From assembly GCA_033675265.1 (NCBI GenBank), contig JAUJYZ010000373.1, positions 139,001-203,000 on the forward strand: a DNA stretch of 64,000 nucleotides, given 5' to 3'. The notes below the pieces were generated by a model. It saw only the letters and a program-made list of their open reading frames with translations. It was not told the DNA's origin and ran no database searches. Below, in pieces: positions 1 to 10,504 of this stretch (positions are counted from its first letter, which is position 1; each line of letters opens with the position of its first letter). The position numbers and the translations under genes were made by a program. Source of the DNA: Actinostola sp. cb2023. Taxonomy: Eukaryota > Cnidaria > Anthozoa > Actiniaria > Actinostolidae.

Positions 1-19
1 CTTGGGATATGGAATTTAT

Positions 20-1003
20 TTAGACTGGGCCAGACGAGCTATTGGCTGTGAGACTTCTTGAAAGGACTTCGCTGCAGTTATAGAGTTGTGAAGTCGAAGG
101 ACGGGCGTTGTAATGCACTAGACTCTGTTCGTTTCGATGTCCAGAAATAGCCATTATATGTCGATTTGGGACCCCGGCATTTGACCATGAAGTGATGGCA
201 GTTGCTCTGACACTATGGTTTGTGTAAACTTTGGATAAAGCAGCAGTTTCACTGATATTTTTCATCATTGCGTTGAGTTTGTTGACTCCGACCGGCTTTG
301 CTTCGTACCTCGCATCATCTTCTGGACGCCAATTTCTTTTGGGATACTGAAAGAATGCACTTGTTTTTGGATTCAACTTCGACTGGTACAGCTTCAGTGC
401 TTTGTATCCATCATTATGTTGGTCGGTTTCATACATCCTGGCGTATTTTCATGGCTGGGGATATCTTTCACTCCACCTGGGTGGTTTTTAGATAGTTCGT
501 CATGCGCCATTGTAGCGTATCTTCGCCCAGCCCCGTCTACATCAAACTTGAAACTTGAACATTTTAACAGTCTCTGTCCTTCACTTCCTCTTCGACAAAA
601 GAACAAAACAATGTGGAACCAGACATTTTTTAGCAGGGCCAGAGGGTTGTTTAATGAAAGGGCTTGAGAAAATTTCAGCTTCAGCAAATCTTCATCTTCA
701 AGTGGTGGTTTATGTACGACGTTTTCTTTACCGCTACGTTTCAACGACACTATTTGGGTGTCGAGCATTTGGTTTGACCTGTTAAAACAAGGATCTGTAG
801 AGATTTTGAGGTTTCTCTGGTGTGGTGGGAAATTCAAGTATCTCTCAATGGAATGGCGGAAGCCAACAAGGGACGATCTGCTGTAATATAAGTTTCGCCG
901 GTCTTTTTCCTCGCTTCAGCATAAAATCTCCTGAGGTTTGTATCAATCTGACCTATTGTCATTTTTTCTAGCGGAGTTTTAATTTGTTTCTCATCACACC
1001 AAG
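20..1003 (-). pseudogene. Crypton-type tyrosine recombinase, C-terminal exon, broken
   Basis: This is the catalytic part of a tyrosine recombinase of the Crypton / DUF3504 kind. Such enzymes cut and rejoin DNA through a tyrosine-DNA intermediate. Visible in order on the minus strand are a first arginine in FFCRRGSEGQ, an H-x-x-R box (HSVRAT), a GHRN box and the nucleophile region LVHYN, and the frame ends at a stop at 20-22. The exon seems to begin after an AG acceptor near 1004. The frame breaks near 400-440 and again near 830, so no intact protein can be made from the sequence as given. A related exon may lie at 1231-1575. The recombinase call is secure, but the exact Crypton group is not. 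Confidence 0.8.
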
Positions 1004-1230
1004 CTATAATTTAAAAGAAAAACATGATCAGAACTGTGATATTATGAACTGTGGTTTAATAGTTTTGAAGGAATTTTGATGAAATTTTTTTAATCAAGGA
1101 AAACGCTCGGTATTTGTTTACATTGTGACTGAATATATTACTACATTGTGTATACGTTTCACGTTGTTTCTTTCTCCAAATAACCTCTATTAAAGACGAA
1201 CTTTTCACTGATTAAAATTAAAAAATACCT
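1004..1230. other. Presumed intron or AT-rich spacer
   Basis: This AT-rich sequence separates the two recombinase exons. A usable acceptor (ATAG) borders its left side on the minus strand. I see nothing else in it. Confidence 0.35.
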
Positions 1231-1575
1231 TTAAATGTTGCTACCGACCAGTTGGTCGGAGTAGAGTGTAGAGTGTTTTTCTTCGAGTATGTTACTCATG
1301 TCTTTTTCTGAAAGCGCCACGAATCGAGTCGGCTCTGTTGTGGCGCCGGTACTTTCTTCGGTCATTGGGACTTCTGGACATTTATCCATGTCAATGGACT
1401 CAGTCTGGGGCCATTCAACTTCAAAATTTGGCAGCTCAGCAGATCCCCCAAATCGAGTGAGAAAATCGCGTACATATCGCAAAAAAATTATTTGCAATTT
1501 TTTTCTCCAAAATGTATTACGTGTGCATAATGACGTGAGCGTGTGTCCGTGGCCGTAGCATGTGTCCGAAACCAA
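1231..1575 (-). pseudogene. Probable N-terminal exon of the Crypton-type recombinase gene
   Basis: The 114-codon open frame contains the segment RFVALSEKDMSNILEEKHS. It resembles the short acidic N-terminal stretch that precedes the core in cnidarian Crypton / DUF3504 proteins (family recollection). It lies directly upstream of the catalytic exon in transcription order, about 220 bp away. A possible donor (AAAG|GTATTT) follows at about 1226, but an in-frame TAA lies just before it, so the exon end is unresolved. The methionine at 1575 may be upstream of the true start, because the first ~45 codons look like untranslated sequence. Confidence 0.45.
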
Positions 1576-1607
1576 CCAATCAGAGCGCTCGTTATATCAT
1601 ACCTATG

Positions 1608-1943
1608 TTATAATACGTTTGCGAGTACCAAAATCCGAGCACTGGACATGCTGATTTCATCCCATATTATAGTGTCTGTTGCACGAATTCTCGAGCGCAC
1701 AAGATAATTAGCTTTAGAGCGCCGAAACAGTTTCTCACACGAAAGATCTGCGGTTTGCAAGCCATAGTGCGAATGCACATAGTGCGAATGCACTGTTGCA
1801 GCGACTCCACGATGGTAAATAGTGCATGCTAGCCCGCTTGAACATAAAACGGCGACATTTTCCCCTCTCTCTTTCAATCCTCTTAGGATAGCACTAACCA
1901 AGAAAGATTTGCCAGTTCCTGCTTTACCACTAATAACAATATT
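1608..1943 (-). pseudogene. PIF1-like DNA helicase fragment
   Basis: The minus strand reads a Walker A motif (SGKAGTGKS) followed about 70 residues later by a Walker B-like segment (IIWDEISMSS). These are the signatures of the ATPase core of PIF1-family 5'-3' helicases. Only about 110 residues survive, roughly a fifth of a normal PIF1 core, and both ends are truncated. A 15-bp direct duplication near 1768-1797 doubles the peptide VHSHY. Its position directly upstream of a Crypton-type recombinase suggests one composite element, but chance juxtaposition is possible. PIF1-like helicases are also found in Helitrons, and no Rep/HUH domain is visible here. Confidence 0.6.
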
Positions 1944-2786
1944 TTAATAAGCTTGACTACTCGTGATTATTCTCGTGTTTATCCACATGGTTACCACGGT
2001 TTGAACGTCGACGGTAAAACCTATAGCAATTGACTAACAATTACTACAACACTTTATCTAAAGAAATGCACAAAAATTTTACCTACATCATAGTCCCTTA
2101 GTCTTTAAATGACTTAAATCGAACAAATTACTACGTATAACTTTCGTCGCGACGCCGCCATCTTGATCTTTTTTACCCGCAAAGACTCTCGGTCATTTTA
2201 CCACAGGGTACCCGCACGATTATAACTGTGTAACCGATACAAATATCATGTCTTCCAAAGCCTTTTTTTAAATAATTTCTTGGTCAGTTGTCAACCTAAC
2301 AGATGTAGATGTAAGAAAAGTAGTCGTGAGACGGTGTGAAACGAGGATTTTTAACACTTATATGACTTAGTGTGTCAAGTCAAAGATTCAAAGGATATAC
2401 GGCAGAATATTCTCCAAAACTGGCTTACCTCATACGGCCTTATCTTTACGCAATTATTTATTTGCTTGATCCAGTACTTTATTTCACAAGTTCAAACAAG
2501 GGCGAAAACAAATACACATGTGGCCATCAAATCTTCCCCTTCCCCAGAGGTAGCAAGTCCTGATTAGTACCCGTGGAAACGAGGCATCGCATCGCTCCGT
2601 CCCCTGAGAAGGTGTCATTTTGTACTCTCCAAAACGAGGTTCTCCGAGTGTTGTTTACGGAGGAAGGCCAGAGCCTATTTGAAGCGTACTCGATACGATA
2701 AAGCTTCTTATATCTCTAGAATCCGTCTTCGCTGGATTACGAATTTTTTACAAGACTTAGATAAGGTATCATTCTAGGGCTGATCG
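1944..2786. other. No recognisable gene
   Basis: Two 60-65 codon open frames overlap at 2370-2567 but show no motif or codon signal. I see no repeat or RNA gene here. Confidence 0.4.
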
Positions 2787-3463
2787 AAGTGGTTCCCGCA
2801 TAATGAATGACCGGTTTGCCGTATTTTTTAACTCGCTCGCTCCGCGTCAATATTGCTTGGATTGTATTGTGCTTAACACAAATACTAATTCAACTATTCT
2901 GCTTTTGGAAGGTTTATTCAAAATTATCATTGTAAGCCGCGTTTGTGAATGCCAGCTGATATTCAAACGACACTATTTTCACTAAAACTGCTGCCAAGCG
3001 TTATTCCCTCGTACGATTTTTTTTAACTTCGTGAACGGCCTTTTAAGGTCCCTAGTAATGTTCTGACGAGGTAAGAAAAAAATTGTTCGAGCCGAAATCA
3101 CGTAACAACCGATTTGTCCAAATTTTGACAACAAAAATATGAATTGGTGATTTCGGCTCGATCAATTTCCTTCTTACCTCGTCAGAACATTACTAGGGAC
3201 CTTAAAAGGTCGTTCACGAAGTTTAAAACAAATCGTACGAGGGAATAACGCTTGGCAGCAGTTTTAGTGAAAATAGTGTCGTTTGAATATCAGCTGGCAT
3301 TCACAAACGCGGCTTACAATGATAATTTTGAATAAACCTTCCAAAAGCAGAATAGTTGAATTAGTATTTGTGTTAAGCATAATAAAATCCAAGCAATATT
3401 GACGCGGAGCGAGCGAGTTAAAAAATACGGCAAAGCGGTCATTCATTATGCTGGAACCACCTT
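2787..3463. mobile_element. Foldback (palindromic) MITE, ~677 bp
   Basis: The two halves are near-perfect inverted copies meeting at about 3125. Each arm is ~320 bp and starts with a variant of AAGTGGTTCC/GCATAATG. The same 60-codon frame therefore appears on both strands (2803-2985 plus, 3264-3446 minus), differing at two residues; this reflects the palindrome and does not indicate a gene. A non-autonomous foldback transposon is the best reading. No clear target duplication was found. Confidence 0.8.
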
Positions 3464-3977
3464 AACATGCCTTTTGCGGGTCGGGATTAGGGGCGATTGG
3501 AGATTTTTATAGAGAGTAGGGGATAGGGTAAACAAAAACCCGTTATATCGCGTAATTGCCATTCGTAACAACATTAGTAATGTTTTTGTATCTTTATTTC
3601 ATGTAATAGTTCGTTCAATTAATGGTTTAGCACAAAGCAATACGTTATTGTTTATTTGCCATTATTTGACAGTGAGCCTAGGCTGTCTGTGCTTTTAGCT
3701 GTTTCAGGGCCTCAACTTGACTTCGTAGGTCTCTGATGTTCTTGTACTGGTACAAGCCACCTTTACTTTTGCCTTGACACAACAACAAAAATCACAAAGT
3801 AGATTTTTGTTTCATCAACCAGAGGTTTTTAATGATGATGACCTAGCTTTCGGACACATTGTCCATCTTCAGGGTCTGAATGGTTTAATATCACGCCATT
3901 AAAAAACTGTTTGTTTGTCACACAAGGATATATCATCAGCACTTGTGAGTTTAGATATTATACTTAGTATCAGCTTA
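3464..3977. other. Intergenic sequence with a hammerhead-like motif
   Basis: This is mostly unassigned sequence. The minus strand of ~3660-3780 has a short open frame with a coiled-coil-like run (KNIRDLRSQVEALKQLK). The hammerhead-like motif at 3840-3895 is listed separately. Confidence 0.35.
3840..3895 (-). ncRNA. Possible hammerhead ribozyme core (Penelope-type)
   Basis: The minus strand contains CTGAAGA, then a short stem GGACA-ATG-TGTCC, then GAAA. This is the order CUGANGA / stem II / GAAA of a hammerhead ribozyme core. Such motifs are known in the terminal repeats of Penelope-like retroelements. One extra U sits between CTGAAGA and the stem. Stems I and III and the cleavage site were not established, so activity is unproven. 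Confidence 0.35.
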
Positions 3978-4112
3978 TTAAGAGCCGTTATCTGTAATTT
4001 TCGAAAATTCGATGCAAGTGGGCAAAAATCGAAATTCATTTTAATTCACCAAAATAACCCTTATGGTGAAGTATTTTCGAAAATAAGTCCAGAACGTTTC
4101 AGCGCTTTTTAT

Positions 4113-5458
4113 CAGTCCGGTTCATTACCACTTTTGGTAATATTTTGTAAACACAGTCCAACCAATCAGAGACGAAGATTAACTAGTTGTCATGATAATT
4201 GTCAATCAACGGTCTTTCTCTCCCCACGTTGTTACTCAACATGGTTTCTCGAGGAGGTCAAAGTCATTCATCCCGCGAAACAAAACCACCAAACTATCAA
4301 CTAAATATAATTTCACCATAAGAACAACAACAGAGGCCGTGACGAATGGTTCAATGATAGCCGGCTACTTGTCCATAAATAAATAAAATTAAACAATGCT
4401 TCTTTGATTTTTTCAGGGTATTAAATATGACTGCGCTCTACCCTAAAATATTAGAACATAAAATGCCAATAACAACGCAATTTATATATTTATTTCGTAC
4501 ACTGGTTGAAACAAATACACACCATGCGAAGATTTAGTCTGTGATTACTCCATCATGTCCATCATATGTCCGATGGCTTATTCTATTCACTGCCTCTCCA
4601 TGACGAACTCTTTGATACAGAGAAGAAGACATCCCGGGATACATGACAGGAACCGCTTGCAGCCGCTTACAAGTTTCACAAAGGCATTCAGGGTATATGT
4701 CGCTCCTCTCAACTTCTGTGTACGTCCCAGAACCTGAAGAACTCTTGACATGCAAATAATAACCTACATATCTTCCATGTTCTTTCTCTTTGAATGGACT
4801 TCCTTGCGGAGAGAATCTGCACAAACACTGCATTACCTCTCATGATTCACGTCTCCGACACAAGTCAAATTTCAAGGAAGATGCCCCTCGCCATCTCGAC
4901 ATGGAACAGAAATCAACAGCTAAATTCAAATACATTCCAACTAAGTGGTCAAAAACATCATAAAAAACATCAGACACGACATCGATTGTTGAGGAATCGT
5001 CGATGCTCCTCCGGTCATCCTTAGCAAACCTCGATGAGACAAAGAGTCATGATTTCGAATCGCTGGGCACCTCGACTTTTTGGCCGGCCCCCGTACAAAA
5101 CCAACTGAAAATGACGACTAAACTACTCTAATTTACCTCTATGTGGGCGAAATTGTAAACAAAGTGGGCAAAGATACTTTAAAATACGTTTTTGTCAGTA
5201 AACCTGGCAGAAATAAACAAGAGAAAATCCACAAAGACGATCTAAGACTTCGATAATTCGCAAAATTCGCAGTGTCTCAAGCAAGGCTTCAACAATATGA
5301 CGTCTTTGGTTATCCAATAACATCTAGACGCGCAAAGATTCATGGGTAGAAACTTTTTACGGGGAATAGGGACTAAAGAAAATAAGGACCGAGACAGCGC
5401 TTCGGCCGCCATCTTGTGACGTCATGCATATTACCAAAAGTAGTAATGAACCGGACTG
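4113..5458. mobile_element. 1.35-kb TIR element inserted in the Sola-like left TIR
   Basis: The termini are inverted copies of CAGTCCGGTTCATTAC, continuing for ~30 bp. TTTAT is duplicated on either side (4108-4112 and 5459-5463), and removing the element and one TTTAT restores the sequence of the intact right arm exactly. The 5-bp duplication and CAG terminus do not identify a superfamily for me. The only notable coding signal inside is a Cys-containing frame at 4534-4833 (minus). It is non-autonomous or an unrecognised type. Confidence 0.75.
4534..4833 (-). CDS. Unrecognised 99-residue frame with Cys pairs
   Basis: This frame lies inside the 1.35-kb element. It contains the Cys pairs CLC and CLCETC and a basic-aromatic stretch (KEKEHGRYVGYYLHVK), which could bind zinc. 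No known domain is recognised. It may be an exon of a longer decayed protein, since the upstream minus-strand frame is interrupted by stops. It could also be fortuitous. Confidence 0.3.
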   Translation of the reverse strand: MQCLCRFSPQGSPFKEKEHGRYVGYYLHVKSSSGSGTYTEVERSDIYPECLCETCKRLQAVPVMYPGMSSSLYQRVRHGEAVNRISHRTYDGHDGVITD

Positions 5459-5829
5459 TTTATTTTCCGAGAAATCGAGCAAATTCGAAATCACTTCCGG
5501 GACGACCGGAAGCGTGAATTAAAAAATGCAAATTTTTCCGATCTTAAACCGTCTCGAAAAGCCACAGGACGATTAATTTCGAAACTTTGTTTTTGCCACA
5601 ATTAAAGTCTACTATATTGACGTTCGAACGAAGCTAACTTTTTTTTTCTAGCAGGAGTTTAAGAAATATTATGAGTCTCTGAAGTAGCCCTGTTGTGACC
5701 TCAAAATCAGAAGGCTAATTTAGGTCAAATTGAAGGTAGCTAAATGCTTTCCGGTACACAAAGTTTTAGCATAAAACTTAAATCATAGTCAAGCTATACC
5801 TTTCTAATTTATCATATCAAAATTTTACT
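5459..5829. repeat. Middle piece of the Sola-like left TIR
   Basis: This stretch is the inverted match of about 18530-18890 in the right arm. It carries a conserved run of 6-7 T beside CTAGCAGGAG. It has no coding content. Confidence 0.75.
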
Positions 5830-5946
5830 GGCGGCCAGCAAATAGTCTCTCGTGGAGAGGACTAAACGTTTCTAGTATTTTCACCAAATCGGCACTTCGT
5901 CACGAATCTATAATTAGCACTGAATGTAATTACATGTGAAAGAAAT

Positions 5947-6070
5947 TGTAACGATATGTGAGTTATACGGTATAAAACGACAGAGACAAGGTCGTGTGAA
6001 GTTACTTTACTCCATTGCCGAACTAGCACATGGTAATATGTAAATCTTAAGTTAGTCACGTGACGTTACA
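5947..6070 (-). repeat. 3' LTR (124 bp)
   Basis: By eye this is identical to 10381-10504. A purine tract (AAGGAAAGG on the minus strand) lies immediately next to it and would prime plus-strand synthesis. The LTR is unusually short for gypsy elements. Confidence 0.92.
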
Positions 6071-6162
6071 CCTTTCCTTGTCTAAAAAGAAAAGTTAATA
6101 GAAATAAAAGTACAGTGTCTTAATTGTTAACTCAACAGTGTTCATCAGTCCTGGTATACAGT

Positions 6163-7578
6163 TTACTTGGACAATACATAGTCCTTTAAGTGTGAGGGTG
6201 GTTTCACTTCTCTTCCACTCCTGGTTCGAGTAGTTGGACTGATCTCATCATGTAGCGGTTTGGGCACTGGTGGTGCTGTGGTTGGAGTTGGTCTTGTAGG
6301 TACATCTGATGCTTCCATTAGTGGTGGATCGATGACTGGACTCGGTGGTACTTTGCTGGTAGGTGCTGTATGAGTCAGATACTCTGACTGCTGATAGGTG
6401 AATGTTGTTGGAGGGCTCTTTCTTAGATGTCGGCGATTCCTCCTGTAAACTCGTCCATCTTCTGTCCTTATGTTGTATGACCTTACATCGACTTGTTCTT
6501 CAACCTCTGCTTTAGTCCACTTGGTGGAGCGATCATTGGGCTTGGGGATGACTCGTACTTGATCACCTGGAGTCAGTGGTGGCAATTCTCTAGTATGACG
6601 GTTGTAGTACTTTGTCTGAAGTTCTTTCTTGACAAGTAGCTTGTCCCTTACATTGTGTGGGATCTTCGGTTTCAGTAGAGTTGCTGAAGTGGGTAACAGT
6701 GTCCTTGTTCTCCGTCCGTATAGTCGTTGCGCTGGTGAGCTGTTAACTCCTTCTGTCGGTGTGTTTCTCCAATCCAACAAGGCGAGGTAGAAGTCTGTTC
6801 CTGCCTCCTTTGTTTTCTTCATTAGTCGCTTGGCTGTCTTGACTGCGTTTTCGACACGGCCGTTGCTTTGTGGGTAGTTGGGTGAACTTGTGGTAAGGGT
6901 GAACTCATAGTCGTTGGCAAATTCTCTAAACTCGTGAGAGTCGAAAGGTGGGCCATTGTCGCTGAATAGTTCGTTAGGGATGCCATGGTTCGAGAAATGA
7001 CGTTTGAGTCTTTTAACAATTGACTTGGCTGTTTTCCTCTCGAGCTTGTCAACTTCAAAGTATCCAGAATAATAGTCAACAGTACATATTAAGTAGTCCT
7101 TCTGTTCAACAGTGAAGATATCGCAACCAATCTTCTGCCAAGGTCGCTGTGGGACGTCATGTACAATCAGTGGTTCTTTCGGTTGTTGACTTCCGAACAT
7201 GTTGCAAATGTCACATTGTTCAATGTAGTTCGAGATTTCTTGATTCATTGAAGGCCAGTATACTACTTCACGGGCTCTTCTTAAACATCCTTGGACTCCG
7301 ATGTGCGAGCGATGCAATTTCTCTTTAATCTTCTGTCTCAGACTGGATGGGACTACGCATCTTGATCCTTTGAAGATCATTCCGTCTTGTACGGCTAACT
7401 CGTCTCGGAAGTTGAAATATTGCTGAACTTCAGTAGGAACGGTGACTCTTGTGTCTGGCCATCCTTTCAAGATGACGTTCTTCAGGGTTTGTAGTGTATG
7501 GTCCTTTGCTGTTTCGACCTTTATCTCATGTAACTGAGGCTCTGATATGGCTAGGTAGTCGATTGCGTGTACACTCAA
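6163..7578 (-). CDS. Gypsy integrase
   Basis: This 471-residue frame has an N-terminal HHCC zinc site (HRSHIGVQG ... CDICN) and a DDE catalytic core. The core's acidic residues lie in GCDIFTVEQK, LFSDNGPPF and SNGRVENAVK, the last two 35 residues apart. A basic C-terminal region follows, then a proline/threonine-rich tail. It integrates the cDNA copy. It overlaps the RNase H frame by ~50 bases in another frame. Since one polyprotein is expected, a single-base break near 7550 separates the two. Confidence 0.9.
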   Translation of the reverse strand: MSVHAIDYLAISEPQLHEIKVETAKDHTLQTLKNVILKGWPDTRVTVPTEVQQYFNFRDELAVQDGMIFKGSRCVVPSSLRQKIKEKLHRSHIGVQGCLRRAREVVYWPSMNQEISNYIEQCDICNMFGSQQPKEPLIVHDVPQRPWQKIGCDIFTVEQKDYLICTVDYYSGYFEVDKLERKTAKSIVKRLKRHFSNHGIPNELFSDNGPPFDSHEFREFANDYEFTLTTSSPNYPQSNGRVENAVKTAKRLMKKTKEAGTDFYLALLDWRNTPTEGVNSSPAQRLYGRRTRTLLPTSATLLKPKIPHNVRDKLLVKKELQTKYYNRHTRELPPLTPGDQVRVIPKPNDRSTKWTKAEVEEQVDVRSYNIRTEDGRVYRRNRRHLRKSPPTTFTYQQSEYLTHTAPTSKVPPSPVIDPPLMEASDVPTRPTPTTAPPVPKPLHDEISPTTRTRSGREVKPPSHLKDYVLSK

Positions 7579-9215
7579 CTTCTATCTCAACCTCTGATCT
7601 GTGTAATTCATCAGTGGTAGTGTCTTGGTAGGCTCTGGATAGGGTATCTGCTAGGTACATTTGACTTCCTGGTCTGTATTTGATTTCAACATCATAGCAA
7701 TGCAGACGAAGCAGTAGTCGTTGTAGTCTCTTGGGTGTAGCAGATAGTGGTTTCTTTGAAATGGACACCAAGGGCTTGTGGTCTGTGAACAAGGTGATTT
7801 TTCTGCCGTAGGCATACTGTTGATTGTGTTCAAGACCAAACACTTGGGCAAGGAGCTCTTTCTCTATTTGTGAGTATTTCTGTTCTGCTGATGTGAGTGC
7901 TCGACTTGCATAGGTTATGGGGTGGTCCTCTTGCGTCAGTACAAAACCGATTCCATGTTGTGATGCATCTCCGCTTCCTTCTGTTGGCTTTGCTGCGTCA
8001 AAGTACTTTAGGATCGGGGCTGATGCAACTGCTTCTTTGATATTCTGGAAAGCTTGTTCTTGCTTTTCGGTCCAGTTCCATGGTTCATCTTTGTGGGTCA
8101 ATTTCCTAATTGGCTCACACATCTGAGAGAGATCACTCAGGAATTTAGACAAGTATTTTACCATGCCGATAAGTCGATGTACCACCGGTACATCTTCAGG
8201 TCGCATCATGTTCATGATGGCGTTTACTTTGTTTGGGTCTAGTTTAAGTCCCTCTTTGGTAAGACGATGACCGATGAAGCACACTTCTTCGCACTTGAAG
8301 TCGAACTTATCTTTGTTAAGCTTTATGTTCCTCTCACGACATCTGTGAAGAAAGCTCTGTAGATTCTTGTCATGGTCTTGGTTTGCTTGGTTGTCAGTGT
8401 CTCCTTGACCAGTTATCAGGATATCATCTGCTATTGCGAATGTTCCTTTGAGGCCTTCTAGGTTTTGATCAAGTTTGATCTGAAAGATTTCTGGGGCTGG
8501 TGCTATACCGAAAGGTAGCCTGTGCCAGCGATATCGGCCCCATGGCGTTTGGAAGGTTGTTAGTTTGCTGGATTCTTCATCCAACTGCACTTGTAAGAAT
8601 CCTTCTTTGAGGTCAGCTTTACTGAAGTACTTGCCTTTGTCAATTCTGGTAGGAGTTCTTCGATGATGGGTAACAGGTAGTGGCATCTTTTGAGTGATTG
8701 GTTTAAATGTTGTGGGTCGATGCAGAGGCGCACAGTACCATTTGGTTTCATCACTGCGATCATACTGGACACCCAGTCCGTTGGTTCCTCTACCGGGCTT
8801 ATCACTTTCCTTTTGGTTAACCTGTCAAGTTCTGCTTTCAACTTCCCTTTGACAGCTACCGGTACTCGTCGAGGTGGCATGACGTTGGGTGTGACGTTCG
8901 GGTCCGTTTCCAGATGCACCTTTCCTGACATGCAACCCAATTCATTATGATCAAAGACGTCTGCAAAGTCGTTCAAGCAGCTCTCTTTGGTTTGTATGAT
9001 ACTGTTATCCTGACTGACTAGTAGGATATTCTCTGAATATACTTTCAGTAGTTTCATCTGTGTGGCTGTCTGAAGGCCAAGTAATGGTGTGTAGTCACCT
9101 TGGACAATTGTGAAGTCCACTTGATATGTTTTAGAATTCTTCGGGTTCATCAACTGAATGGTTGACATTCCAATTGACTTCATGGTTGATTTGAATACAT
9201 GGAGAGTGTCTGATT
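7526..9215 (-). pseudogene. Gypsy reverse transcriptase and RNase H
   Basis: The upstream half (to about 8640) carries the protease end and the first RT blocks (PNGTVRLCIDPQHLN). The downstream half carries KADLKEGF, LPFGIAPAP, the catalytic AIADDILITG and the thumb (IGHRLTKEGL). RNase H follows (GDASQHGIGF, EKELLAQVFGLEH, TDHKPL). The halves are in different frames, with a single-base break near 8640. The element is otherwise full length and gapless. Confidence 0.88.
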
Positions 9216-10284
9216 TGACCTCTTGATGACTGTCCCTTTGGGAAGGAACTTGTCTGGCAAAACATTGCACGATGCGCCAGAGTCAACAAGCATTTTAACT
9301 TGTTGATTGCCAATTATCATGGACGCAAAGACTTTATTCTTGGTATGTTCAATGGAATTTATCTCAAGATCATTTGAAGAGATGGTTAGGATGTCGTCCT
9401 CGCTATCTTCTGATGTAGAGTATTGATCTGTGTTTAATGTATTCACTTGTGGCCTTGTCGATCTCGATGGCTTTCTTTGAGGTTTTGGATTATTGCCTTG
9501 ACGACATTTAATGGCGAAATGGTTTTCTTTCTTGCACTTGTTACATATTTTGCCGTAAGCTGGGCATTTTTCACGTTGTTTTGCATGTGACTGACCACAG
9601 AAACGGCAGTTCTTAATTATCTCCGGCTCCACGCGTCGCGACGTTGTAGATTTCACTCTTGCGACGTAATTGAGCGCTGGGGAGGAGGGTGCGTCGTGGT
9701 TCGACATAACTTTCATTTGCGATGTTGTAGCTTCGGCTGATCGACAGATATTCATACACTTATCGAGTGTGAGTTCATCTGGTATTTGAAGAAGCTTTTT
9801 TCTAATTTGATTTGTACGCAGACCACAGACAATTCGATCTCTAATCAGTTCATCTTTCAACGCGCCAAAGTTGCACGTGTCCGCCAGAGACCTTAGCGTT
9901 GAAGCGTACATGTCTATGGACTCGTTCTCTTCTTGAATACGATTATTAAATGCGTAGCGTTCGTAAGTAATGTTTGTGTTACCTAGACAGTAGTTTCCCC
10001 ATAGCTCTAGGATTTTGGTGATGTCTTGCTTGTCGTCTTCACTCTGAAACGGCAGGCCGTTGTGAATTGCAAGGGCGTCTTGACCGATGCATGTGATAAA
10101 TGTGGCGACTCTATATTGGTTATTTTGCTCGTTTAGCTTGGTTACTAGCACTCCAAATTTGTTTCCATGTCTTCCAGTTTGTCGTTAGATTACCTTTAAG
10201 TGGAATTTTTGGCGGTATTGGCACATTACTTGTGAATAATGGCGGTGAAATCGCAGCTACCTCAGGTGCTACGTCGTCGGGCAT
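9180..10284 (-). pseudogene. Gypsy gag and start of protease
   Basis: Translation probably begins at the ATG at 10284 (MPDDVAPEVAAISPPL). It then shifts frame once near 10150 into the long frame ending at 9180. A capsid-like region is followed by two Cys clusters. One is CRFCGQSHAKQREKC. The other is a CCHC-type knuckle, CNKCKKENHFAIKC, which binds RNA. An aspartic protease motif (LVDSGASC) follows directly, so gag and protease share this frame. The frame is then lost inside the protease near 9205, which is not a normal site for programmed frameshifting, so damage or sequence error is more likely. Confidence 0.82.
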
Positions 10285-10367
10285 TTCGACTTGTAAATTA
10301 TAGATATTTTCCTTTCTCCTTTTGAATTTTGACGGCTTCTGTTCTCCTTAGATGCGAGGAGTTCGAT

Positions 10368-10380
10368 GTTTCTGACACCA
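10368..10380 (-). promoter_or_regulatory. Probable tRNA primer-binding site
   Basis: TGGTGTCAGAAAC follows the 5' LTR without a gap. Its form (TGG start, the complement of a CCA tail) and place are those of a retrotransposon primer site. The matching tRNA was not determined. Confidence 0.65.
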
Positions 10381-10504
10381 TGTAACGATATGTGAGTTAT
10401 ACGGTATAAAACGACAGAGACAAGGTCGTGTGAAGTTACTTTACTCCATTGCCGAACTAGCACATGGTAATATGTAAATCTTAAGTTAGTCACGTGACGT
10501 TACA
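10381..10504 (-). repeat. 5' LTR (124 bp)
   Basis: This is the upstream copy in the direction of transcription. It contains a TATA-like ACGGTATAAAACG segment ~30 bp from its start that could be the promoter. A likely primer-binding site (TGGTGTCAGAAAC) directly follows it on the minus strand at about 10368-10380. Confidence 0.92.

Larger units (their letters stand above)
5947..10504 (-). mobile_element. Ty3/gypsy LTR retrotransposon, full length
   Basis: Two direct repeats of 124 bp, which appear identical (5947-6070 and 10381-10504), begin TGTAAC and end GTTACA. GAAAT is duplicated outside them (5942-5946 and 10505-10509). On the minus strand the internal order is primer site, gag with zinc knuckle, protease, reverse transcriptase, RNase H and integrase, which is the Ty3/gypsy order. 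The identical LTRs imply recent insertion, yet the coding region has about four single-base frame breaks (near 10150, 9205, 8640 and 7550). Confidence 0.93.

Noticed and set aside
2803..3446. Two copies of a 60-residue gene on opposite strands
   Set aside because: They are the two arms of a palindromic MITE, with no motif and no conserved start context.
9205..9270. Programmed frameshift between gag and pol
   Set aside because: The shift lies inside the protease domain and no slippery sequence was seen, so damage or sequence error is more likely.
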